NCBI GenBank assembly: GCA_019752375.1
Contig: JAIEMG010000197.1
Coordinates: forward strand, 1 to 34,666
Direction of reading: 5' to 3'
Length of the DNA stretch: 34,666 nt
Source: Gemmataceae bacterium
GTDB lineage: Bacteria > Planctomycetota > Planctomycetia > Gemmatales > Gemmataceae
The position numbers and the translations under genes are program-made. The first letter of the stretch is position 1; each line of letters starts with the position of its first letter. The notes under the pieces were generated by a model. It did no database searches, was not told where the DNA came from, and saw only the letters and a program-made list of their open reading frames with translations. Shown here one piece after another: positions 16,165-27,022 of the stretch.

Positions 16165-16452
16165 TCACGGGGCCTTTCGCCGTTTCTTGGGCTTGAGTTC
16201 GGGCGGTTGTGAAGTCGTCAGGGATTCGGATGCTCCCACCTTGGGCGGCGTCGGGATCGCGATCAACTGATCTTCAAGGACCTCGATGTAGTGCGGCCGT
16301 GGCTTGAACGGGAGAATACGGATGCGGTAGACAAATGCCCCACCGGGACCCAATGGGCCACGAAACTCGACAATGCGCGCTCGCCAGTCCGAGTAGCGAA
16401 TCTTCACACGATCCCCCACCTGAAATGACGGAGTCGATTTCATTGTGGCCAT
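16165..16452 (-). CDS. small KOW/SH3-like basic protein coupled to HEPN gene
   Basis: A 95-aa protein begins VGDRVKIRYSDWRARIVEFR, then GPLGPGGAFVYRIRIL and YIEVLEDQLIAI. The hydrophobic-Gly pattern of five short strands is what one expects of a KOW or SH3-like beta-barrel. The last 30 residues are disordered and end in a basic cluster, LKPKKRRKAP, that could contact nucleic acid. The start codon lies 18 bases after the HEPN stop with GGGAGG in that gap, so the two genes are probably co-translated. An alternative start three codons later at 16443 cannot be excluded. A role as antidote or cofactor of the HEPN protein is inference from position only. Confidence 0.7.
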   Translation of the reverse strand: MATMKSTPSFQVGDRVKIRYSDWRARIVEFRGPLGPGGAFVYRIRILPFKPRPHYIEVLEDQLIAIPTPPKVGASESLTTSQPPELKPKKRRKAP

Positions 16453-16470
16453 CGCCCTGCCCTCCCATCG

Positions 16471-17028
16471 TCACCAAGGGGCTCGCCGAAGAATCTTGCG
16501 TAGCTCATTATACATGACGGTGTCCAGGGAAGTGGCCAGGCCGTCGCAGGATCCTCGCCAAGCCTGGACAGACGGAAGAGTGAGAGGGATCCCCGCGGGA
16601 AGCGCGGTTCCCTGGTGGGCCGCCACGTTGCGCCACTTGTTCAGTGCCGAGAGATCGTTTAGCCGCGATGCGTTCGCCGGGTCAGCCGCCAAGTCCAGCA
16701 CGAAGCCAAAGCGCTCGAAGTCGTCCTTGAGATGCTGGAGGTTTGGATTTCCGCGGTCAAGCGTCCGATGCGCGGTGAATTGGTCCTGAATCAACAGTCG
16801 GAGCCTTGATCGCACCCTGGAAGCGACGACCATGGCCGATTCGGTGTAGATGTCTCGGCAGAACGCTTGAAAGTGCGCACTGAGCAGTACAACATAGCCG
16901 CGCAGGTTCTCGTCGATCAGGTGAATATTCGGAGGAGTTGCCGCCAGAGATGCGGCGCACTGAAGGTCAAATTGCCGCAGCCGAGCCATCCGATCATTCT
17001 GCCAGTGCAGCAAAGAGGCTGATGGCAC
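16471..17028 (-). CDS. HEPN-domain protein, candidate RNase toxin
   Basis: This 185-aa protein is mostly alpha-helical. The central helix GYVVLLSAHFQAFCRDIYTE is followed by a long linker, then ALNKWRNVAAHQG, which carries the HEPN catalytic signature R-x4-H (R133, H138) after an Asn-Lys-Trp turn. This arrangement fits MAE_28990/RiboL-PSP-like HEPN proteins, many of which are metal-independent RNases in toxin-antitoxin or defence modules. The start is GTG 17028, supported by GGGGAG about 7 bases upstream. A second in-frame ATG at 16989 is possible. It lies 48 bases after ligA and 18 bases before the KOW-like gene, all on the minus strand. Catalytic activity is inferred from the motif. Confidence 0.75.
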   Translation of the reverse strand: MPSASLLHWQNDRMARLRQFDLQCAASLAATPPNIHLIDENLRGYVVLLSAHFQAFCRDIYTESAMVVASRVRSRLRLLIQDQFTAHRTLDRGNPNLQHLKDDFERFGFVLDLAADPANASRLNDLSALNKWRNVAAHQGTALPAGIPLTLPSVQAWRGSCDGLATSLDTVMYNELRKILRRAPW

Positions 17029-17076
17029 CGCAGGCTCCCCGGTCCATTGCCACAGCGTGATCGCTGTCGCAGGCGA

Positions 17077-19408
<2,332 letters not shown>

Positions 19409-19461
19409 GACGACGACTCGCGCTTGCCCACGGGCCGAAACCCGTGGGCAAACAAAACGCA

Positions 19462-19914
19462 TCAGCTGCCGGCAATCCAGGGAGCATCGGTCGGTGTGTA
19501 ATTCACCAGCTCGTCCGGGCGGAACCAGAGCGCAATCTCGATCGCGGCGTTTTCCGGACTGTCGCTGCCGTGGACCAGGTTGTTCTGCACGCTCAGGGCG
19601 AAGTCGCCGCGAATGGTTGCCGGCGGCGATTTGGTGCCATCGGTCGCTCCCATCAAGGTGCGTGCCACGGTCACGGCTTCGCGGCCTTCCCAGACCAGCG
19701 CCACGGTCGGGCCGGAGGTCAGGAACTGGAGCAGCGAATCGTAGAACGGCTTGCCCTTGTGGACCGCATAGTGCTTCTCGCCCAGGTCGCGGCTGGCCTG
19801 CACGAGCTTGAGCCCGACCAGGCGCAGGCCTTTCTGCTCAAAGCGGTGGGTGATGGTACCCACCAGGCGGCGCTGAACGCCGTCAGGCTTGATGAGGATC
19901 AACGTGCGTTGCAT
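19462..19914 (-). CDS. ndk: nucleoside diphosphate kinase
   Basis: This 150-aa enzyme transfers the gamma-phosphate of ATP to NDPs through a phosphohistidine. The start MQRTLILIKPDGVQRRLVG, the GPTVALVWEGREAV segment and the active-site NLVHGSDS (H115) are canonical. The C-terminus WFRPDELVNYT is also standard. The frame is open 12 codons further upstream, but family alignment supports ATG 19914. It follows the SDR gene by about 195 bases, a gap that holds a large inverted repeat. Confidence 0.97.
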   Translation of the reverse strand: MQRTLILIKPDGVQRRLVGTITHRFEQKGLRLVGLKLVQASRDLGEKHYAVHKGKPFYDSLLQFLTSGPTVALVWEGREAVTVARTLMGATDGTKSPPATIRGDFALSVQNNLVHGSDSPENAAIEIALWFRPDELVNYTPTDAPWIAGS

Positions 19915-20033
19915 GACAACGGGCATCCTTCCAGCGGAGTGAATGAGCACGGTCCACGCCGGACCGCTGGGGGAATTGTAGTGAAGAACGATCGGTTCGG
20001 ACGGGATCCGCGGTGGGAACTGCTCCTGAATTC

Positions 20034-20088
20034 AGGAAGCCCGGAAGGAAGGAACAAGCCGTGCTTGCCCCTACGTTCCGGGCTTCCT
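20034..20088 (-). terminator. inverted repeat, possible terminator after SDR gene
   Basis: AGGAAGCCCGGAA (20034-20046) pairs perfectly with TTCCGGGCTTCCT (20076-20088). A smaller hairpin CAAGC-CGT-GCTTG lies in the loop. It sits 22 bases beyond the SDR stop codon and 119 bases before ndk. There is no clear U-tract, so it may be a repeat element or an RNA-stability hairpin instead of an intrinsic terminator. Confidence 0.45.
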
Positions 20089-20109
20089 CAAGCACCGCGA
20101 GAGTTTGGC

Positions 20110-20982
20110 TTACCCCGGCACCTTCGACTGCTTCTGTGCGGCCGCTGGCATGCTGCGCTGACGCTGCCGGTTGGCGATCTCCTCGGCGAAGAGAGCGCGA
20201 ACCTTGCGAGCGGCGATGCGGTCCGCCAGACGCGGCAGGAAACGGCCGACCAGTGCGATCAGCTTGCCCTGGAACGTGAGGATCGTTTCGCGCGTACCGC
20301 GTTCAATGGCGGCGAGCGTGGCGTCGGCGACTTCAACCGATGACATGCCGCGCATGTGGTCCATCGCCATGCGGGCTTTTTGCTCGATCATGTTCTGGGA
20401 GAAGTTCGTCTGCGTCAGGCCAGGGCAGACGACAAGGACGTCAATTCCGTCCTTGGCGAGCTCCGGACGCAGTGCCTCGCTGAAGCCCTCGACGGCGAAT
20501 TTGCTGGCCGAGTAATCGCTCCGGGCCGGAATGGCACGCTTCCCAGCCACCGAGGAAATGTTGACGATTGCCGGACGGTTGCCGTGTTTCAGTACCGGCA
20601 AGAAGGCGCGCGTTGTCTCCACCAAGCCGAAGAAGTTCACTTCCATGATCTGGCGCAGGCGGTCGGCGCCGGCCTCGGCAAAGTGTCCGGTCGCGCCCAC
20701 GCCGGCATTGTTGATGAGCACGTCGATCCCGCCGAACCGCTGCACGGCCACTTCGACCATGCGACGCCGATCCTCGGGCCGGGTGATGTCGGCTTGCACC
20801 ACTTCGAGGATTCCACGCTCGTTCGGAATGTCCTGAGAGAGTTCCTGGAGCAAGTTGCCGGACCGTGCGACGGCCAAGACACGTGCGCCGCGCCGGGCGG
20901 CGGCCGCCGCCAGGGACTTGCCGATCCCCTGCGAGGCACCGGTGATCAAAATGCGCGAACCCTCGATGTTGCGGCGAGTCAT
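20110..20982 (-). CDS. short-chain dehydrogenase/reductase
   Basis: This 290-aa classical SDR has TGASQGIG (14-21), NNAG (91-94), N116, S144, Y157 and K161 (YSASK), and PG after the second substrate loop. A C-terminal extension of about 60 residues is basic and Gln/Ala-rich (ARKVRALFAEEIANRQRQRS). The extension contains a moderately hydrophobic stretch, ILTFQGKLIALVGRFLPRLA, that might associate with membrane, as in DltE/DhrS-type SDRs. The substrate is unknown. Two adjacent palindromes lie just upstream of the ATG. Confidence 0.92.
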   Translation of the reverse strand: MTRRNIEGSRILITGASQGIGKSLAAAAARRGARVLAVARSGNLLQELSQDIPNERGILEVVQADITRPEDRRRMVEVAVQRFGGIDVLINNAGVGATGHFAEAGADRLRQIMEVNFFGLVETTRAFLPVLKHGNRPAIVNISSVAGKRAIPARSDYSASKFAVEGFSEALRPELAKDGIDVLVVCPGLTQTNFSQNMIEQKARMAMDHMRGMSSVEVADATLAAIERGTRETILTFQGKLIALVGRFLPRLADRIAARKVRALFAEEIANRQRQRSMPAAAQKQSKVPG

Positions 20983-21001
20983 GGTCGTCGTCTCGTCGGG
21001 A

Positions 21002-21047
21002 TTTCCGGTAGTCCCGGAAAGAAGTGGTGGTAATCAACACTTACCAC
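21002..21047 (-). promoter_or_regulatory. paired palindromes upstream of the SDR gene
   Basis: TTTCCGG (21002-21008) with CCGGAAA (21014-21020), and GTGGTAA (21027-21033) with TTACCAC (21041-21047), are two 7-bp dyads within 46 bases. The nearer one begins 20 bases from the SDR start. The second has the spacing of a dimeric-repressor operator. They could equally be 3' hairpins of the upstream WD40 kinase transcript, whose stop lies 113 bases further away. Confidence 0.35.
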
Positions 21048-21159
21048 ATCTCCGCCGATGCGACTCCAATCTACTTGCGCATTCCGCGCCACTTACCGGA
21101 GCCGCCGTTCAGCCCGTATCGAGTTTGAGGAGTTTGCGGGAAATGCCGAAAGAAGGGGC

Positions 21160-24100
21160 TTACTTGACCTGAAAAACGTAGGCAGTGCCGTTGCCGTTGG
21201 CGGTGGCCAGGTGCCGGCCGTCCATTGCGAATGCCACGCCGCGGACCGGGCCGTTTAGCTGCCAGTTGCCGACGACCTGCCCGGAGGATGTGCCGTGAAC
21301 ATTAACGCGTCCATCAAGGCTGCACGAGGCCAGTCGTCCGCCGTCGGGCGTGAAGGCCAATCCGGTGACCGCACGGGTATGGGCGCGCGTCCACTTGATG
21401 GTGCGCTGCTTCGGCGGATGTGCCGTGACATCCATGAGACGGACGTCGCCGGCGCTACCGTCCACCCCGCCCACGGCCAGCGTCTTGCCATCTGGAGCGA
21501 ATGCCAGCGCTCCAATGGCATTGAGTGCCGTTGCCACCGGTATCCCTTCCTTGGCGGTCTCGAGGTTCCACAGCAACACGGCGCCGCGCTCATCGCCCGA
21601 CGCCAGCCACTTGCCGTCGGGAGAGAAGGCCAGGGCGACGACGAATGCCTGATGTCCTCGCAGAAGTCGCCATGGCTGGGGCTTGGGTCCGGACAGGCTG
21701 CAGACACGCACGCTGCCGTCCGGCGCAATGCCAACCGCGACAGTCTTGGCGTCGGGAGCGATGGCCAGGGCCAGCGCCCGGTTTGCCGGCAACGGCTGAT
21801 TCGGCAATTCTTCGCTGGCCAGCGTGCCTGCCTCCGACTGGCGCCACAGCTGCACGCGCGCACCGAACATCAGTGCGGACGCCAGCGTCTTTCCATCCTG
21901 TGCGGACGCCAGCCAGAAGAACTGGTGCGTGGCGTTGCTCAACGCCGCGAGCTTCAGCTCACGCGTAAGGTCCCACGTCCAGACCGGCTCATCGCCGTCA
22001 TTGGAACTGAGCAGCTGCCTGTCCCCGGGGCCAAAGATCACATCGTTGGTCATCCCCGCAGGAAGATTCAGCGGCGCCGTCTCGCGCAAATCGGGCATCA
22101 ATCCCCATGTTCGGATCGTGCAATCCTGCCCGGCGGTGAGAATTCGTGTCGAGTTGACAACAAACGCCACGCTGTTGACCCAGTGGGGCAATCGCTTGAA
22201 TCCAAGACTCTCTTTTCCCGCAGTCAACGACAGATCCCACAGCCGCAGTGTCAAGTCCGTGCTGCCGGATGCCAAGCGGCGGCCAGTCGGAGCGAATGTG
22301 AGAGCGTGAACCGCCCCCGAATGCCCCTTGAGGACCCGCGGCTCGGCATCGTCGGTACCAGCCAAGTCGTGAACGCGGATCAGCTGGTCGATACCCCCGG
22401 CAGCCAGCAGCGGCTTCTCGCGCTCAGCGCTGAAGGCCAGCGCCCGCACGCCTTTCTCGCAGTCGTTAAGGGTGCGCAGTTCCTTCGCGGTATTGCCCGT
22501 GACGTCCCAAAGGGCGACGTAGGCATCATCGCCTGCCACGGCCAGAGTGGCGCTGTCCGCGCTGAACGCCAGCGCGCGAATGTGTCGGGCGAATCGAATT
22601 GTCGCCGCCTTGGCGCGTGGACGGCGTCCTTCCTTGCAGGGCTCAAGGTCCAGCAGACGAACGTACCCAGGCATGGCAGGCGCACCCGGCGGCAACACGT
22701 GCGCCAGGGTGCGGCCATCCGGCGCAAGCGCGATGCCCTCCTGGGCACCTCCAATCCCGGTCATCAATTCCGTCCGCTCCCGAGGCTTGCCCGTCGTCAA
22801 GTCGTCCCAGAAGCGGAGCTGGTTGTCCGCACCCGCGGAGAGCAGCAATGGCGAATCGGGCAGGAACGCGACCCAGTACACCGCGGCAGTGTGCCCGGAC
22901 AGCACGCCCTTTTCTTGCATGTTCGTGGCGTCCCACAACCGGATCACCTGGTCGGCGCCACCGCTGGCGGCCAGATTGCGCTGGGCATGGACGGCCACCG
23001 ACCGCGCCGGGCCCCAATGTCGTTGCCGCCGTTCCCCCAGGACGGCAACGACGTCGCCGGGGACTCCCGCACTTTCACTGGAGGGAATGTTGTCGTGTTT
23101 GAGGGTATCCAGCGGCGAAGGCAACTTCATCAATAGTCGGGCCGCATCAATCTCCTGGCCCGTGCCCACTTGCTCGAGCCTGAAGCGAAGCACGTCGCGA
23201 CGCAGCACGTCGATATTGGCCTTGGGGTCGCCGGCCCGTGCAGTCAACTCGGCCAGTGCCACCGAAGCGGGGTCGTCGGCCCCGGCTCGGCGCGTCGGTT
23301 TCTTCGATCCCATCGACACCAGCGCGAGTGCCAGGACGATCATGCCGGCCAGCAGCAGGGCAACGGCTCCCAGCACAATTGGCCACTTGATTTGGCGCCG
23401 TGGCGGAGTGGGGAGGGCCAGCGGCGGAGCCACGGCGCTGTTTGGACCGGTTCGCGCGGGCACGGGAGCGCTCGGCGAAGTCTGGATCGCACGGTTGAAC
23501 GATTTGTTCCGTTGCAGATCATCGAGAGCAGCCACCAGCTCGCTGGGAACCTGAAAGCGTTCCTCGGGGCGCTTTGCCATCAGCTTCTGTACGATGGCCG
23601 TCAGGGGCGGAGGAATCTCCGGACGAATCTTGTCCACGGGGCGCGGCGTCTCGATCCGATGCTTGAGCAGCTTCTCCATCGGCGTGCCGCCGGGAAAGGG
23701 CACCTGGCCGCTCAGCAGGTGATAGAAGGTGCAGCCCAGGCTGTAGAGATCGGAGCGAATGTCCGCCTTGGCCGAATTGGCGGCCTGCTCGGGCGCCATG
23801 TAGTCCGGCGTGCCGACCACGCGCCCTTCCTTGGTCAACGCACTGACCGAATCGACGCCCTCGGGCGGGTCTTGCAAGCGAGCAACACCCATGTCGAGGA
23901 TCTTGATCAGATTACCCCACAGCGAGCCTTCGGCCGGGCGCGCCACCAGCAAGTTGCTCGGCTTGATGTCGCGATGAACCATGCCCTTTTCGTGGGCGTG
24001 CTGCAGGCCCAGCGCGGACTGCCGAATGTAGTCGCACGCTTGCGCCACGGGTGGCGGTCCCATGCGTTTGAGCAGGCTACTGAGGTCCACGCCTTCCACA

Positions 24101-24552
24101 TACTCCATCACGAAGAAGTGCATGTCCCCCATCTGATCGGCGTCGAGCGCCATCACGATGTTGGGGTGCGACAGGCTCGCCGTGGCCTGCATCTCGCGCT
24201 TGAAGCGCTTGACCGCATCGGGGCTGTTGAGATGTTCCTTGCGGATCAGCTTGACGGCGACCACCCGGTCCATGCGCCGATGGCGGGCCTTGAAGACCTG
24301 GCCCATGCCGCCTTCGCCCAGGCGCTCGAGCACCAGGTACTGGCCGAGGACCAAGTCGGCGCCCCGGCCGGCCATCAGCTGATTGATCTGGTAAGGCGTC
24401 AGCCAGTTGCGTTGCATCAAGTGCTTGGCCAGGACGCGCGGATCGGGGAACTGAGACTGGAGGCGGGCCAGCTCAGTCAGCTGCTCCGCTTCCAGAACCT
24501 TGTTCTGGCGGATGGCCTCCACGAAACTGACGCCGGACTCGGTCACCATCAA
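21160..24552 (-). CDS. membrane Ser/Thr protein kinase with WD40 sensor domain
   Basis: This 1130-aa protein has an N-terminal helical module (about 8-68, FVEAIRQNKVL and LTPYQINQLM) like that of the two LRR kinases. The kinase domain has GEGGMG at 79-84, catalytic Lys K101, HRD at 193-195, DMG at 220-222 and GTPDYMAPEQ. A Pro-rich linker and one transmembrane helix at about 390-413 follow. The rest, from about 510 to the C-terminus, is a run of WD40 repeats recognisable by SADSATLAVAGDDAYVALWD, LASGSTDLTLRLWDLS and similar strands. These probably form one or two propellers outside the cytoplasm. The first two codons are both ATG. It is followed downstream by the SDR gene, and the DUF2330 gene lies upstream by 66 bases. 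Confidence 0.93.
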   Translation of the reverse strand: MMVTESGVSFVEAIRQNKVLEAEQLTELARLQSQFPDPRVLAKHLMQRNWLTPYQINQLMAGRGADLVLGQYLVLERLGEGGMGQVFKARHRRMDRVVAVKLIRKEHLNSPDAVKRFKREMQATASLSHPNIVMALDADQMGDMHFFVMEYVEGVDLSSLLKRMGPPPVAQACDYIRQSALGLQHAHEKGMVHRDIKPSNLLVARPAEGSLWGNLIKILDMGVARLQDPPEGVDSVSALTKEGRVVGTPDYMAPEQAANSAKADIRSDLYSLGCTFYHLLSGQVPFPGGTPMEKLLKHRIETPRPVDKIRPEIPPPLTAIVQKLMAKRPEERFQVPSELVAALDDLQRNKSFNRAIQTSPSAPVPARTGPNSAVAPPLALPTPPRRQIKWPIVLGAVALLLAGMIVLALALVSMGSKKPTRRAGADDPASVALAELTARAGDPKANIDVLRRDVLRFRLEQVGTGQEIDAARLLMKLPSPLDTLKHDNIPSSESAGVPGDVVAVLGERRQRHWGPARSVAVHAQRNLAASGGADQVIRLWDATNMQEKGVLSGHTAAVYWVAFLPDSPLLLSAGADNQLRFWDDLTTGKPRERTELMTGIGGAQEGIALAPDGRTLAHVLPPGAPAMPGYVRLLDLEPCKEGRRPRAKAATIRFARHIRALAFSADSATLAVAGDDAYVALWDVTGNTAKELRTLNDCEKGVRALAFSAEREKPLLAAGGIDQLIRVHDLAGTDDAEPRVLKGHSGAVHALTFAPTGRRLASGSTDLTLRLWDLSLTAGKESLGFKRLPHWVNSVAFVVNSTRILTAGQDCTIRTWGLMPDLRETAPLNLPAGMTNDVIFGPGDRQLLSSNDGDEPVWTWDLTRELKLAALSNATHQFFWLASAQDGKTLASALMFGARVQLWRQSEAGTLASEELPNQPLPANRALALAIAPDAKTVAVGIAPDGSVRVCSLSGPKPQPWRLLRGHQAFVVALAFSPDGKWLASGDERGAVLLWNLETAKEGIPVATALNAIGALAFAPDGKTLAVGGVDGSAGDVRLMDVTAHPPKQRTIKWTRAHTRAVTGLAFTPDGGRLASCSLDGRVNVHGTSSGQVVGNWQLNGPVRGVAFAMDGRHLATANGNGTAYVFQVK

Positions 24553-24618
24553 GCCTCTCCCGACCTCGCGGTCTGGGCGGGGATTAGAGCACAGGGGCGA
24601 AGCAGACGATTTCCCGGC

Positions 24619-25965
24619 TCATGGCGGCGAGGCCGGCAACAGCTCCGTGTACTCCGAATCGTCTTCCGCCAAGCCCCACTTGGACCGCTGGAGGATCAGG
24701 TCGTCGTTCATCTCGTCACGCGAGAATACCTTCCGCAGTCGGGTAAGGTACTTCCCTTCCTGCACCACCGGCGTCAGGGTCTTCAACGTCGCCAGGGCGG
24801 AAGCCGGCGCGGCACGCACCAGGTAGCCGAACGGGTGGTCCTTGTAGCACTTCGCCTGCCGCTGGGCAATGACCTTGAAGATGGCTTCTTTTCGCCGACC
24901 GTCCTTGAGGTCGGCGACAACAAAGCCTTCGTCCGGATCCGGCACCGTCTCGCCAAAGGGAGCGTCCCCTCTCATGATCTTTACATCACCGGACGTGATG
25001 CGGTGCGCCCATTCCAGCGCGGTGGCGCTCCTTCCCAGCTTGTTCGGCTGCGGGCGCGTGCGATTGACAAAACTCCAGCCCAGATCCTGTCCCTTTTTGA
25101 GCAAGGCGGGCACGTCCTTGTCGATGGCCTTGAGCCAGTCGTCGGCCTTGCCAGGCAAATCGTCGCTGCCAAATGCTCCTCGAGGGAACCAGCCGCGCGA
25201 GTTCAACAGCATGGGCACCCACTGGTACTGATACGATAGTTCGCCGGGAAGGTCCACCTTGTAGGGCGCTTGCACGTAGAGCGTCAACTCGACCGGCTCG
25301 CGTGTGCGCGGTTGGTTGATGCGCAGGGGATACACCAGTCGATCCGATGTAAATGTAAACCGCATCGGCTGCAGTTCGCCACGAAAGGCGTCGCCCTTCT
25401 TCGGAACCTGGGCGGGGTCGAGCATAAGGATGGTGAAGAACCACCGCTTCTCGGCGTACGCCTTCAGCACGTCTTCTGCCCCCGTGAAGTCGAACTGGTG
25501 CTGCTTGAGCCATGTGAACAGGTCTTCCAGACGCTCGGGACCAAACGTCTGATGCTTCACGACGCCGATCTGCTCTTCAGGAAGAACACGCAGACCAACC
25601 GAACGTTTGACGTCCTCCTCGTCGCGCGGCGGATCCTTGAGCTTCGAAATCGGATAGCGACGCTGGTTCAGGATGGTAAGCGTGTCGAGTGCGGTGAAGA
25701 GCGCTCTGGACGCCGGCTCGACCGTCGGTTGTGCCGGCGTGACGATCAGGACGCTGAAATCGGCGCTGTTGCCCTCGAAGCGCGGCTGGAGCGTGAAGCT
25801 CTCCAGCTTCTTGTCCGGGTCCCAGTCCAGGAACGCCTTCTCGGCAAGCGGGTGAACGTCCTTGTCCTTGAACGTGAACGGACAGGAGGCCGATTCAGCC
25901 GGCGCGGGCAAACCGACGACGACGAGGAACAGGAGGACTGAACTGCGGGAGAGGAAGCGATACAT
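24619..25965 (-). CDS. secreted DUF2330-family protein
   Basis: A 448-aa protein has a clear signal peptide (MYRFLSRSSVLLFLVVVGLP, cleavage near ESA-SC at about 24-28). The mature part carries features of DUF2330: DFSVLIVTPAQPTV, LFTALDTLTI, a VKHQTFGPERLEDLFTWLKQ segment, WFFTILMLDPAQV and LQPMRFTFTSDRLVYPLRI. The first mature cysteine is not in a strong lipobox. The family function is unknown, and members are exported beta-rich proteins. It is separated by 66 bases from the downstream WD40 kinase on the same strand, so a shared transcript is likely. Whether the exported protein is a ligand for the kinase is open. Confidence 0.85.
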   Translation of the reverse strand: MYRFLSRSSVLLFLVVVGLPAPAESASCPFTFKDKDVHPLAEKAFLDWDPDKKLESFTLQPRFEGNSADFSVLIVTPAQPTVEPASRALFTALDTLTILNQRRYPISKLKDPPRDEEDVKRSVGLRVLPEEQIGVVKHQTFGPERLEDLFTWLKQHQFDFTGAEDVLKAYAEKRWFFTILMLDPAQVPKKGDAFRGELQPMRFTFTSDRLVYPLRINQPRTREPVELTLYVQAPYKVDLPGELSYQYQWVPMLLNSRGWFPRGAFGSDDLPGKADDWLKAIDKDVPALLKKGQDLGWSFVNRTRPQPNKLGRSATALEWAHRITSGDVKIMRGDAPFGETVPDPDEGFVVADLKDGRRKEAIFKVIAQRQAKCYKDHPFGYLVRAAPASALATLKTLTPVVQEGKYLTRLRKVFSRDEMNDDLILQRSKWGLAEDDSEYTELLPASPP

Positions 25966-26076
25966 GGGGGTGGTATGTTGGATTCGTGGAGGCCGTCAGG
26001 ACGTTCGTTCGAGTGTAGACGAATCGCCGGCGCGGAGCGAATCTTTTTGTCCGGATGCGAGCGGCAAACACAAAGA

Positions 26077-26113
26077 GGGCCGCGCGCTTACAGTCCGAGC
26101 AAGCGCACGGCCC
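26077..26113 (-). terminator. intrinsic terminator after the minus-strand HMA gene
   Basis: The 13-base arms 26077-26089 and 26101-26113 pair at 12 positions around an 11-base loop. On the minus strand the stem is followed by TCTTTGTGTTT. It sits 18 bases past the stop codon of the HMA gene, which fits Rho-independent termination. Confidence 0.65.
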
Positions 26114-26130
26114 CCTTGCGAAATATAGCG

Positions 26131-26661
26131 CTACTTTTTCACCTTCACATGGAACCCGGCCGCGTTGAGCGCCTTGACCACCTCGGCGGCGTCGAAGTCG
26201 CCGGTCACGTCGAAGGTCGTCTCCTTGGGCTTGGCGGTGTCGCCGGCGACCCCGTCCACCTTCTTTACGATGCCCTTGATGGCCTTGCAGCACATCGGGC
26301 AGCAGTTGTGGATGCCGGTCAGCGTCAGCGTCTTGACCTTGCCCTTGCTGACGCCGCTATCATCCTTGATCGACACTTCCTTGTTGCTCGATTCGCCGTG
26401 ATAGCCGGCGGCAGCAAGGGCGTCGAGGGCCTTTTGCGCCGTCTTGTCGTCGGGCGCGGTGATGGCAACGGTGCCAGCCTTCTGATCGCAGGCTGCCTTG
26501 ACGCCATCCACGCCCTTGACCGCCTCCGCCACGCCCTTGACACACGCGCCGCAGCAGAGGTGGACGTTCTTCAGCTCCACCTTTGTCTCTGCCCGCGCAA
26601 CGCCAGCGACGACCAGCAGCGCGCAGAGACTGGACACCGTTGTCCATCGAGTCGTTTTCAA
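26131..26661 (-). CDS. secreted protein with two HMA metal-binding domains
   Basis: The start TTG 26661 is preceded by AGGGAGG and gives a 176-aa product. A signal peptide (KTTRWTTVSSLCALLVVAGV, ending ARA) is followed by two ferredoxin-like heavy-metal-associated domains. Domain 1 has C37-x2-C40 in LCCGACVKGV and domain 2 has C121-x2-C124 in HNCCPMCCKAI. Each metal loop has an extra adjacent cysteine. Binding of Cu(I) or a similar soft metal in the periplasm is the likely role. The ORF continues upstream of the TTG, but that sequence is not signal-like. It is divergent from a related HMA protein 361 bases away. No P-type ATPase or metal-responsive regulator is in the window. Confidence 0.85.
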   Translation of the reverse strand: MKTTRWTTVSSLCALLVVAGVARAETKVELKNVHLCCGACVKGVAEAVKGVDGVKAACDQKAGTVAITAPDDKTAQKALDALAAAGYHGESSNKEVSIKDDSGVSKGKVKTLTLTGIHNCCPMCCKAIKGIVKKVDGVAGDTAKPKETTFDVTGDFDAAEVVKALNAAGFHVKVKK

Positions 26662-27022
26662 GTGAGCCTCCCTTGGTGCGATACACACAATGGCTTGAAG
26701 GGGCAAGCGCACGCTCGGCAACCCTCCATCCATGTTCAACGCTCGTCGATGACCGAAGTCTCGCCGAATTATCGTACGTCGATGCGGTCCCGTCAACCGG
26801 CACGCCGACTGATGCAGCGCCGATTCCTTCACCTCGATCGGAAGGGACCGCGGCACGGCGAGGGAAGGCCAATCTCGTGAAATCGCATCGCCGACAGTGG
26901 TGCGGGCGACGGAAAACCGGTGTTTCCTGTTTGACTTTGCGCGCCCACTCCCGCAAGATTTGCGCCCGAGGGAGAGACGGATGGGGCGGCAGATTTCGAA
27001 CACAACAAGGGAGGTTCATCCA
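26662..27022 (+). other. divergent intergenic region of the HMA pair, with possible promoter
   Basis: No gene was found in these 361 bases. TTGACT (26932-26937) and CAAGAT (26955-26960), spaced by 17 bases, are a reasonable promoter for the plus-strand HMA gene, about 55 bases upstream of its start after allowing for the transcription start. AAGGGAGG precedes the ATG at 27023. The minus-strand gene carries the same AGGGAGG site before its TTG. Confidence 0.4.

Noticed and set aside
23170..25239. A 689-codon plus-strand frame opposite the WD40 kinase and the DUF2330 gene
   Set aside because: It spans the boundary of two real genes on the other strand, with no recognisable domain and skewed composition.
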